NCBI GenBank assembly: GCA_041675285.1
Contig: JBAYTZ010000003.1
Coordinates: forward strand, 186,001-250,000
Length of the DNA stretch: 64,000 nt
DNA from: Candidatus Delongbacteria bacterium
GTDB taxonomy: Bacteria; CAIWAD01
Direction: 5' to 3'
Numbering within the stretch: position 1 is the stretch's first letter; each line of letters begins with the position of its first letter. Below the pieces are notes generated by a model, which was given only the letters and a program-made list of their open reading frames with translations, made no database searches and was not told the origin of the DNA. Made by a program: the position numbers and the translations under genes. Below, one piece after another: positions 1 to 7,186 of this stretch.

Positions 1-753
1 CTGACGGTCCACGACAAGGACCCTGTCCTGGCCTTCAAGATGGCCCAATGGCTGATCCAGCGGCTGGAGTCGCTGAACCTGGAGCTGAAAACCCGCAAGG
101 CGCGCAACAATCGCAGCTTCGCGGAGATGGAAGTGCGGCTGATCCGCGCCGAGGTGGATTCGCTGGAGCGGGCCATGCTGGTCTTCCAGAAGTCCAGCCG
201 CGTGCTGGAGCCCGAAGTCCAGGGCCAGGCCATTTTGGGCAAGTACGCCGAGATCAAGGCCCGCGAAGCCATCCTGGAGCTGGAGCTGCGGATGGCCCGC
301 CAGAATTATGGCCCCGCCCATCCCGAGGTGCAGCAGGCCGAGCAGGCCCTCTCCACCATCCGTTCCCAGTTGAAGGAATCCTGGGAGCGCGGCGACAGCG
401 ACCTCTTCCTGGCCATCAACGAACTGCCCAGCGCCACGATGGAGTTTCTGCGCTTCAAGCGCGAGCTGGAGATTGCCAACAAGAAGCTGCTCTTCATGCT
501 GCCCCAGCTGGAGCAGGCCAAGCTGGACGAGGTGAACGACAACCCCGTGCTGGAGGTGCTGGATCCGCCCGTGCTGGCGGAGAAGAAGCTCAAGCCGCGG
601 CGCTCGATCATGGTGCTGGCCGCCGCCCTGGTGGCGTTGTTGCTGTCCGGCGTGCTGGTGCTGTTCCTGGACCGCCGCGAGCAGGATCCGGAGTTCGCCG
701 CCCACCTGGATGAACTGGCCCGCAGCCTCTGGTCCCGCAGGAAGGGCGCATGA
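1..753 (+). CDS. Wzz-type polysaccharide copolymerase, C-terminal part (5' truncated)
   Basis: The reading frame is open from base 1, so the gene starts before the window; 250 residues are visible. The first residues (V-H-D-K-D-P-x-L-A in a hydrophobic setting) look like the end of the periplasmic Wzz fold. They are followed by a long, charged, heptad-rich helical stretch (roughly residues 15-190) that probably forms a coiled coil. A Pro-Arg-Arg sequence then leads into one transmembrane helix (about residues 203-223) and a short cytoplasmic tail. Wzz/Wzc-type proteins sit in the inner membrane and set chain length or assist export of surface polysaccharide. No tyrosine-kinase domain follows, so this is the kinase-free form. 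The stop codon overlaps the next start (ATGA), so the two genes are translationally coupled. The family call rests on architecture; a related efflux or coiled-coil membrane protein is possible. Confidence 0.7.
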   Translation: MTVHDKDPVLAFKMAQWLIQRLESLNLELKTRKARNNRSFAEMEVRLIRAEVDSLERAMLVFQKSSRVLEPEVQGQAILGKYAEIKAREAILELELRMARQNYGPAHPEVQQAEQALSTIRSQLKESWERGDSDLFLAINELPSATMEFLRFKRELEIANKKLLFMLPQLEQAKLDEVNDNPVLEVLDPPVLAEKKLKPRRSIMVLAAALVALLLSGVLVLFLDRREQDPEFAAHLDELARSLWSRRKGA

Positions 754-1637
754 AAATCGTGCTGTTGTTCGTTCCCCTGCTGGCCGCCCTGCTGGCCGGC
801 TGTCGTCCCGAGGCCCAACTGGCGCGTTTGGAGCGGCGCTACCTGCCCGAAACCGAGTACCGGATCCAGGTGCTGATGAGCAGCCGGCGTTCGCTGTTCC
901 GCGGACCCACGGGCGGGGAGCTGAGCCCCGCCATGGAGGACTATTTCCAGGAATTGAACACCACCCAGCGCCTGCGGCTGGGGCCGGTGTCGGACGGCGT
1001 CGCCCGGCTGGAAATGGACATGCTGGACTACCGGATCAAGGAACCCGGGCTGGCGCTGAAGCTGGATCTGGAAGGTTGCGTGGCCCGGGCGGACTACGAC
1101 ACCAGCTCGCTGGCTCTGCGCTGGCTGGGGCTGGCGGACACCACCTGGCAGGGCGGCCGGGCGCCGGCCGACTCAGGCTGGGCCTTGGAAGTGCTGGGGC
1201 GCGACGACGCGGCGGCTTACCTGGCGTCCTCCATGGAGCTGCTGGCAGCCTCGCTGGCGGACAGCACGCGGGAACTGCTTCCCGGTCAAGGATATCAGGA
1301 GAGCCAGCACCAGAGCACCACCATCGGCGCGCACGACGTGGCCTGGACCGAGATTCGCCGCGTGACCCTGCGCTCGCTGGAGCAGGACGTGGCCAAACTC
1401 GACGTTGTGGTGGAACTGGTGCCCGATCCCCAGGCCGACGGCTTGCGGATCATGCTGGAGGGCGGCGGGCGGGGCCGGATGGAGTTCGATCTGCGGCGCC
1501 GCTGCACGCTCCTGCACCAGCTTGACACCCAGATGAGCATCGAGATCGACGACGGCGCAGTCACCTGGCTGGCCCGCTCCGAGACCGGCCTGGACATCCG
1601 CACGACCATCCAGCCCTGGAGCGCCGGTAAAGAATGA
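750..1637 (+). CDS. Lipoprotein of unknown function, coupled to a Wzz gene
   Basis: A 295-residue protein with a short signal peptide ending in Leu-Leu-Ala-Gly-Cys, so Cys18 should be lipidated. No known domain was recognised. The body is a mixture of beta-strand-like segments and acidic stretches without repeats. Its start overlaps the stop of the Wzz-type gene by four bases (ATGA), which indicates co-translation and suggests a role in the same polysaccharide assembly or export machinery. That link is inference from position only. The 45-base gap to the downstream PilZ gene could still be within the operon. Confidence 0.7.
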   Translation: MKIVLLFVPLLAALLAGCRPEAQLARLERRYLPETEYRIQVLMSSRRSLFRGPTGGELSPAMEDYFQELNTTQRLRLGPVSDGVARLEMDMLDYRIKEPGLALKLDLEGCVARADYDTSSLALRWLGLADTTWQGGRAPADSGWALEVLGRDDAAAYLASSMELLAASLADSTRELLPGQGYQESQHQSTTIGAHDVAWTEIRRVTLRSLEQDVAKLDVVVELVPDPQADGLRIMLEGGGRGRMEFDLRRRCTLLHQLDTQMSIEIDDGAVTWLARSETGLDIRTTIQPWSAGKE

Positions 1638-1682
1638 ATTCGCCCGGCCGATAGGAGTGAACCAGATTTCAAGAGGTCGGGC

Positions 1683-2756
1683 ATGGATTGGCAGCAGATC
1701 CAGCAGAGTTTTCGTGGCTCCTTCGAGGGCGCGCTCTGGGCCTTCGTCCTGCTGATCCTGCTGGGCATCAGCCTGCCCATCCTTTCCCACATCTGGACCG
1801 AACGCTTCCAGCGCTTCCGCAAACTGCGGCGCATCCAGCGCCAGCTCAGCGCCAAGGGCATCAATCCCCAGGAGTGGCGCCTGCTGGAGAGCGCCATCCG
1901 CAGCACCTGCCCGGACAACCCCGACCGTCTGCTGGACAGCGTCAGCTTGTTCCACACCTGGGTGGACGGCCTGCCCGACATCGACTCCGCCGAGCCCGAG
2001 CTGCTGCAAACCCTGCAGCGCATCAAAGAGATGGCCTACCCGGAGAGTGGCCACGTCTTCGTGCCGCACAGCACGCGCGACCTGAGCCCGGGCGTCAGCC
2101 TGAACCTGGTCTTCCACAAGGGTGGCCAGGAGGTGATTCCCTGCATCGTGGTGGAAGTGGGCATGGATGGCCTGCGGCTCAGCCCGCGGGGCTCCCACAG
2201 CAGCAAGGGCGCGCCGGGCGAGCAGCTCTCGCTCTTCTATCCGCGCCCGGAGGCCATGTATCACGCCGTCGTCCGCCTCAAGGAGTCCCCGGGCGGCGAA
2301 CTGCGGGTCACCCACGCCCAGCAGGGGCAGTTCCGCGTCCGCCAGCTGCGCGAGTTCTGGCGAGTGGACGTGGACATGGAAGTGGCCTTCATCGTCATGC
2401 AGGAGCCGGGCAAGGTCTACGAGAGCGAGGCCGGCTGGCGGCCGGATCAGCGCCCCGGGCACCTGATCAACCTGTCCGGCAACGGCGCGGCCCTGATCAC
2501 GCACAACCCGCCGCCCCGGGGTTCGCACATCGCCTTCACGCTCAACCTGCCCTCCAAGACCCTGCACGACCTGCAGGCGGAGGTCCTGCACATCACGGTC
2601 AACCGCGAGATCTCGCGCCTGCACCTGGTGTTCCGCAACCTGGACCCGGGCGACCAGGAATTGATCATCCGCAATCTCTTCCTGCTCTACCGCGAGCAGG
2701 CCGGCTTCGAGCCGGTGGCCGACAGCGGTCCCGTGCTCTTCCAGACGCGGAGCTGA
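1683..2756 (+). CDS. Membrane-anchored PilZ-domain protein (YcgR-like architecture)
   Basis: A 357-residue protein with one N-terminal membrane helix (about residues 17-39), a basic helical linker, a YcgR-N-like beta domain (about 120-215) and a C-terminal PilZ domain. Both c-di-GMP-binding signatures are present: R-x-x-x-R at residues 223-227 (REFWR) and N-x-S-x-x-G at 263-268 (NLSGNG). PilZ proteins bind c-di-GMP and pass the signal to motility or polysaccharide machinery. Following a Wzz gene and a lipoprotein, it probably tunes exopolysaccharide synthesis or surface attachment; this is inference. The ATG is preceded by AGAGG at a normal distance. The motifs make the PilZ call firm; the output is unknown. 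Confidence 0.85.
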   Translation: MDWQQIQQSFRGSFEGALWAFVLLILLGISLPILSHIWTERFQRFRKLRRIQRQLSAKGINPQEWRLLESAIRSTCPDNPDRLLDSVSLFHTWVDGLPDIDSAEPELLQTLQRIKEMAYPESGHVFVPHSTRDLSPGVSLNLVFHKGGQEVIPCIVVEVGMDGLRLSPRGSHSSKGAPGEQLSLFYPRPEAMYHAVVRLKESPGGELRVTHAQQGQFRVRQLREFWRVDVDMEVAFIVMQEPGKVYESEAGWRPDQRPGHLINLSGNGAALITHNPPPRGSHIAFTLNLPSKTLHDLQAEVLHITVNREISRLHLVFRNLDPGDQELIIRNLFLLYREQAGFEPVADSGPVLFQTRS

Positions 2757-3168
2757 GCGGCTGTTCGTTGCGCCCGCCGCCCTCGTCGCCGGGCCGCCCG
2801 GCGGTCCCGCTCCGGTTTCTGACTCCCTTCCTTAACTCAGTGTCAAGTCGCGGCCCGCGCTCGCTCCGGCAGCCCGGTTCTCGACCGGGTTCCCGCCCGC
2901 CGGCCAAATAAGCTCGCTTCCTGATATCATCAGTAATTAGAATAAAACAGAATCAAGTTTCTCTTTTTTGCATCCGTGTTATCGTGTTTGCGCTTGGCAC
3001 GCTTTTGGCTGGAGCCTGGCCCGACGGACGGAAGTCGGTTAAGTCGTTGAAATTCAACGTCTTTGACTTGGTTTCGCCCTGAGCCCCATTCTTGCTTTCA
3101 CTTGGGGCTTTTGGTAGGTTGGGCCTTGCTTGTCACTCATCTCACAACCCAAGCCTCTGGAGTGCAGA
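2757..3168. promoter_or_regulatory. Leader/promoter region of the surface-protein operon
   Basis: There is no gene in this 412-base stretch. The first 150 bases are GC-rich. About 2905-2990 is strikingly AT-rich for this genome and is the likely promoter region. Downstream lies a perfect 7+1+7 palindrome (CGTTGAA-A-TTCAACG, 3045-3059), which is operator-like. Then comes a hairpin with a 7-bp stem (AGCCCCA 3082-3088 with TGGGGCT 3103-3109) followed by a short T run, which could act as an attenuator or mRNA-stabilising structure. Promoter -10/-35 boxes could not be assigned with confidence. Confidence 0.4.
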
Positions 3169-6100
3169 ATGAAGGGTTGGTCCCACATTCATCTCCGCCC
3201 GCCGAAATGGCTGGCAGTCATGCTGTTTTCCATCCTCGCCGCTCAGCTGGTCTTTGCCGGCAACACGGGCAAGATCAAGGGCCGGGTGGTGGACTCCGAA
3301 TCCGGCGAAGGTCTCGCCGGCGCCAACGTGACGGTGTTGGATTCCCAACCCAAGCGCGGCGCCGCCACGGACATCGACGGCAACTTCCTGATTCCCCAGG
3401 TGGCCATCGGCCGCTACACCGTGGAGATCAGCTACGCCGGCTACCACACCATCAAGGTCACCGAGGCCGGGGTCAGCAATGACCTGACGACGGACCTCAA
3501 GACCATCAAGCTGACGCCAGCCAACATCAAGTTGGAAGACGTGGTGGTGAAGGCGGACCGGAAGCGCATCGACACGGGCAAGGCCGGCCAGACCCTGACG
3601 AAGACGTCGGAGGACATCGAGAAAACCTCCGTCACCAACGCCACGGATCTGGTTGCCACCATGCCGGGCTTCAAGGTCGACGACGAGGGCGCCCTGCACG
3701 CCCGCGGCGGCCGGGCCGACGAGACCAAATTCGTCATCAACGGCATCGACGCGCGCGATCCGCTGGTGGGCGGCCAGAGCTTCGTCAACCTGGACGTGGC
3801 CAACATCGAGAACCTGGACGTGCTCTCCGGCGGCTTCGGCCCCGAATACGGGCAGGCCCAGGCCGCGGTGATCAAGGTCAGCACCCGGGAAGGCGACAAG
3901 GACGAATACCACGGCAAGGTGGAATGGCTGACCGACCAGCCCTTCGACAAGTTCTCCTTCAATTCCGACCAGTTCTCCATGAACTGGGGCGGGCCGCTGC
4001 CCTTCCAGAGCGCGTTGGAGAAGAACAAGCGCTCCACCTTCTTCTTCAGCGGCCGGGCCTACCTGACCGACACCTACCTGCCCTTCCAGGTGGACCGTGG
4101 CAGCTGGGATTACACCAATCTGGGCCTGGACCTGCCGGAACGCCAGAAGAACGAGTACCAGGCCAGCCTGAACCTGGCCTTCCCGCTCTCGGGCGCCAGC
4201 AAGCTGAAGCTATTTGGCGAGCGCTACTACCGCCGCTGGGACCTCTACCCCGAAGGCGAAGGCGCGGCCAGCGGCAACTACGGCTACGGCTACCTCTACA
4301 ACGTGCGCAACCGGCCCCGGGCGGAGACCAACAAGAACGCCCTCTCGCTGACCTACACCAACGCCCTGGGCACCAATTCCAGCATCGAGGCCGTGCTCTA
4401 CCGCAGCGAGACCCGCACACTGATCACCCCCGGCGAGCGCGAGCCCGACGACTTCATGCTCGAGTTCTCGGCCCAGGAGCGCGCCCAGGAGGACGACAAG
4501 TCGGCCTTCCTCGGCTACCAGGACCTGGACGGCAACGGCTACTTCGACGGCTACGTGGACGCCAACAACAACGGCGCCTACGACGGCTTCACCTATGACT
4601 CCAACGGCAACCCGATTTTCTCGGAGGGTTACGAGGACGTCAACCGCAACGGTCGCTGGGACCGCGGCGAGGACTGGGTGGACCTGAACAGCAACGGCCA
4701 GTACGATTCCGCCGAGCCCTACGTCAACATTCCGGACCCGGCCTCGGGCGTGAACAATCCCAACTACGATCCCTGGGATCCCTTCACCGACATGAACGGC
4801 AACGGCCGTTGGGACGACGCCGAGCCCCAGACCCCCGAGCAGGACATCAACCACAACGGCCGCTGGGACGGCGAGCGCTTCCAGGACGTCAACAACGACG
4901 GCTATTGGAACGGCTGGCGCGAGACCTTCACGGACGGCAACGGCAACAACGCCTACGATGACGGCGAAACCTTCGTCGACTCCAACGGCAACGGCCTGTT
5001 CGACAGCGCCGAAGGCTACGACGACATCAACGCCGACGGCCGCATGAACTTCAAGGACGTGCGGGACGACGACGAGGACCTGGGCGAGCCCTTCGTGGAC
5101 GGCGACTTCTTCTTCGACACGGGCGAGCCCTTCATCGACGAACCCGATCCGGTCACCGGCGCCTACAACGGCGAGTGGGACTCGGGCGAGATCTATTTCG
5201 ACCTGCCCAGCACCGTGGGCAACAACGGCAGCGGCTATCTCAACTGGCTGGCCAACGGCGCCCAGGGCCCCCCGCCCCAGCCCACGTTGAACGGCCACTA
5301 CGACGGGCCCAACTGGCTCTTCGACGAGTACGAGCTGTTCACGCGCTTCGCGGACTTCATGACCGATCCCTTCGCGGGCTACCACAGCCAGTTCGGCAAC
5401 ATCCGCGACATCGCGGAGACCCCGGCCGAGCTGATCGAGAACGCCCACTTCCAGGGCAGCGTGGTGGACGTGAGCCGGCCCGTGATCTACAGCGGTTACG
5501 ACCTGGCCCAGCACGGCTCCGACTGGCCCATCGACAAGGCCCTCTACCTGATCGGCGCCGCCGGCCGGACCTGGACCGAGCGCTCCTCGGCGCCGGAGCT
5601 GGAAGTGGCCATGACCGACACCTACTTCGATCCTCCCAACCGCCGCTGGGACGAGTGGGAGCCCTTCACCGACTACAACGCCAACGGCCAGCAGGACGGC
5701 GGCACCCAGCGCAACTCCAACCTGCTCTCGGACTGGGGCTACGCCTACAACCAGCCCGGCTACTTCGACTTCTTCCTGAACCCGGAGACCTACGACACCC
5801 AGGCCCTCTGGCAGGAACGCAAGTCCATCACCTACTCGCTGAAGACCGAGTACCAGGTCCAGCTGAACCAGTATCACGACGCCCTGGCGGGCATCGAGAT
5901 GATGTACCGCGACATGGAGATGCAGTCCATCGAGGAACCGCAGATCCCCTACGACGGCCTGATCGCGCTGCCCGACGGTTCGCCTTATCCGGACCGCGGC
6001 AACTTCCGCGACTTCTATCACCGCAAACCGCTGGAAGGCGCCGTCTACCTGCGCGACAAAATGGAGTTCGAGGGACTGAACGTGCTGATCGGGCTGCGCT

Positions 6101-7176
6101 ACGACTTCCTGGTCCATGAGGAGAGTTTCGTCAGCGAGAGCCGCGACAACGCCAACGCGGGCAACCCGGGCGCCATCGAGGCCAACCCCTCCACCAGCCG
6201 CTTCAGCCCGCGCCTGGGCATCAGCCATCCCATCACCGACCAGGCCAAGCTCTATTTCAACTACGGGCACTTCTACCAGGCGCCCAGCTACCAGTACTAC
6301 TACCGGGAAGCCACCGGCGCGCGCGCCAACAGCATCATCGTGGGCAACCCGAACCTGAAGTACGAGAAGACGGTGGAGTACCAGTTCGGCGTGGAGGCCC
6401 GCTTCGCGGAAATCGGCACCACGATCAACGTGCAGGGCTACTACCGCGACATCTTCGACCAGGTGACCTCCACCAGCGTGGAAGTGGCCCCGGGCTACAC
6501 CATCGACATGTTCACCAACGGCGACTACGGCCGCAGCCGGGGCGTCAACCTGAGCGTGGAGAAGGCCGCGGCGCACAGTTCGGTGAGTTTCAACTACGAA
6601 CTCTCCTTCGCCTACGGCAAGGCCAGCGCGGCCCGCGAGGCGGCGGAAGCCCGCGTGGCCGGCGTGCCGGTCAACCGGGAAGAGCATCCGCTGGACTGGG
6701 ACCAGACCCACTCGGTGAACACCTACTGGTCGCTCTACTACGACGACGGCGACCATCCGGTGCTGTTCGGCTTCACGCTGCCCGACGACTGGCTGCTGAC
6801 CATCAGCAACACCTACGGCTCGGGCCAGCCCTACACGCCCAGCCGCTACACCCAGCACGTGGACAACGACGCCAAGATCAACATCAACTCCGAGCGCATG
6901 CCCTGGACGGAAGACACGGACCTGAAGTTCGAGAAGTACTTCCGGCTGGGCGGCCAGAAGCGTCACCAGGTCGTCACCGGCTTCGAGATCCGCAACGTGT
7001 TCAACAAGCGGAACCAGCGGAGCATCTACTCGGCCACCGGCACGACCTATCTGGCCATGCACCCGTCGAATCCGGACTACTCGATTTACTACCCGAACAA
7101 GGCCATGTACGACGCCAACCCGCGCATGTACAGCGAGGGTCGCAACGTGCTGCTGCGTTTCGGTTACAAGTTCTAG
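3169..7176 (+). CDS. TonB-dependent outer-membrane receptor with an inserted calcium-loop array
   Basis: A protein of 1335 residues. I use the ATG at 3169 because GGAG lies eight bases upstream and a good signal peptide follows; an in-frame TTG at 3130 would add 13 residues without a ribosome site. Order: signal peptide (1-30), carboxypeptidase-regulatory-like beta-sandwich starting K-I-K-G-R-V-V-D (about 34-115), TonB plug with a Gly-rich V-L-S-G-G-F-G-P-E-Y-G segment (about 150-250), then a beta-barrel ending in Tyr-Lys-Phe, the usual outer-membrane C-terminal aromatic. Between barrel strands, residues about 452-632 hold roughly eleven D-x-[DN]-x-[ND]-G loops typical of calcium binding, with another near 850. 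Members import siderophores, glycans or cobalamin, or act as export or assembly partners. First gene of a five-gene operon. The substrate is unknown. Confidence 0.85.
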   Translation: MKGWSHIHLRPPKWLAVMLFSILAAQLVFAGNTGKIKGRVVDSESGEGLAGANVTVLDSQPKRGAATDIDGNFLIPQVAIGRYTVEISYAGYHTIKVTEAGVSNDLTTDLKTIKLTPANIKLEDVVVKADRKRIDTGKAGQTLTKTSEDIEKTSVTNATDLVATMPGFKVDDEGALHARGGRADETKFVINGIDARDPLVGGQSFVNLDVANIENLDVLSGGFGPEYGQAQAAVIKVSTREGDKDEYHGKVEWLTDQPFDKFSFNSDQFSMNWGGPLPFQSALEKNKRSTFFFSGRAYLTDTYLPFQVDRGSWDYTNLGLDLPERQKNEYQASLNLAFPLSGASKLKLFGERYYRRWDLYPEGEGAASGNYGYGYLYNVRNRPRAETNKNALSLTYTNALGTNSSIEAVLYRSETRTLITPGEREPDDFMLEFSAQERAQEDDKSAFLGYQDLDGNGYFDGYVDANNNGAYDGFTYDSNGNPIFSEGYEDVNRNGRWDRGEDWVDLNSNGQYDSAEPYVNIPDPASGVNNPNYDPWDPFTDMNGNGRWDDAEPQTPEQDINHNGRWDGERFQDVNNDGYWNGWRETFTDGNGNNAYDDGETFVDSNGNGLFDSAEGYDDINADGRMNFKDVRDDDEDLGEPFVDGDFFFDTGEPFIDEPDPVTGAYNGEWDSGEIYFDLPSTVGNNGSGYLNWLANGAQGPPPQPTLNGHYDGPNWLFDEYELFTRFADFMTDPFAGYHSQFGNIRDIAETPAELIENAHFQGSVVDVSRPVIYSGYDLAQHGSDWPIDKALYLIGAAGRTWTERSSAPELEVAMTDTYFDPPNRRWDEWEPFTDYNANGQQDGGTQRNSNLLSDWGYAYNQPGYFDFFLNPETYDTQALWQERKSITYSLKTEYQVQLNQYHDALAGIEMMYRDMEMQSIEEPQIPYDGLIALPDGSPYPDRGNFRDFYHRKPLEGAVYLRDKMEFEGLNVLIGLRYDFLVHEESFVSESRDNANAGNPGAIEANPSTSRFSPRLGISHPITDQAKLYFNYGHFYQAPSYQYYYREATGARANSIIVGNPNLKYEKTVEYQFGVEARFAEIGTTINVQGYYRDIFDQVTSTSVEVAPGYTIDMFTNGDYGRSRGVNLSVEKAAAHSSVSFNYELSFAYGKASAAREAAEARVAGVPVNREEHPLDWDQTHSVNTYWSLYYDDGDHPVLFGFTLPDDWLLTISNTYGSGQPYTPSRYTQHVDNDAKININSERMPWTEDTDLKFEKYFRLGGQKRHQVVTGFEIRNVFNKRNQRSIYSATGTTYLAMHPSNPDYSIYYPNKAMYDANPRMYSEGRNVLLRFGYKF
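4522..5060 (+). repeat. Array of about eleven D-x-N-x-N-G calcium-loop coding repeats inside the TonB receptor
   Basis: The encoded segment repeats the pattern D-[LVIMS]-N-x-N-G-x-[WYF]-D-x-x-E-x-[FW]-x-D (examples: DLDGNGYFDG, DVNRNGRWDRGED, DLNSNGQYDSAEP, DMNGNGRWDDAEP, DSNGNGLFDSAEG). The loops resemble dockerin or thrombospondin type 3 calcium loops. Spacing is irregular (about 12-25 residues), so the repeats have diverged and are not a recent tandem duplication. Confidence 0.75.
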
Positions 7177-7186
7177 CGAGCCGAAC

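Noticed and set aside
3130..3168. Upstream TTG start for the TonB receptor
   Set aside because: The ATG at 3169 has GGAG at the right distance and begins the signal peptide; the TTG has no ribosome site.
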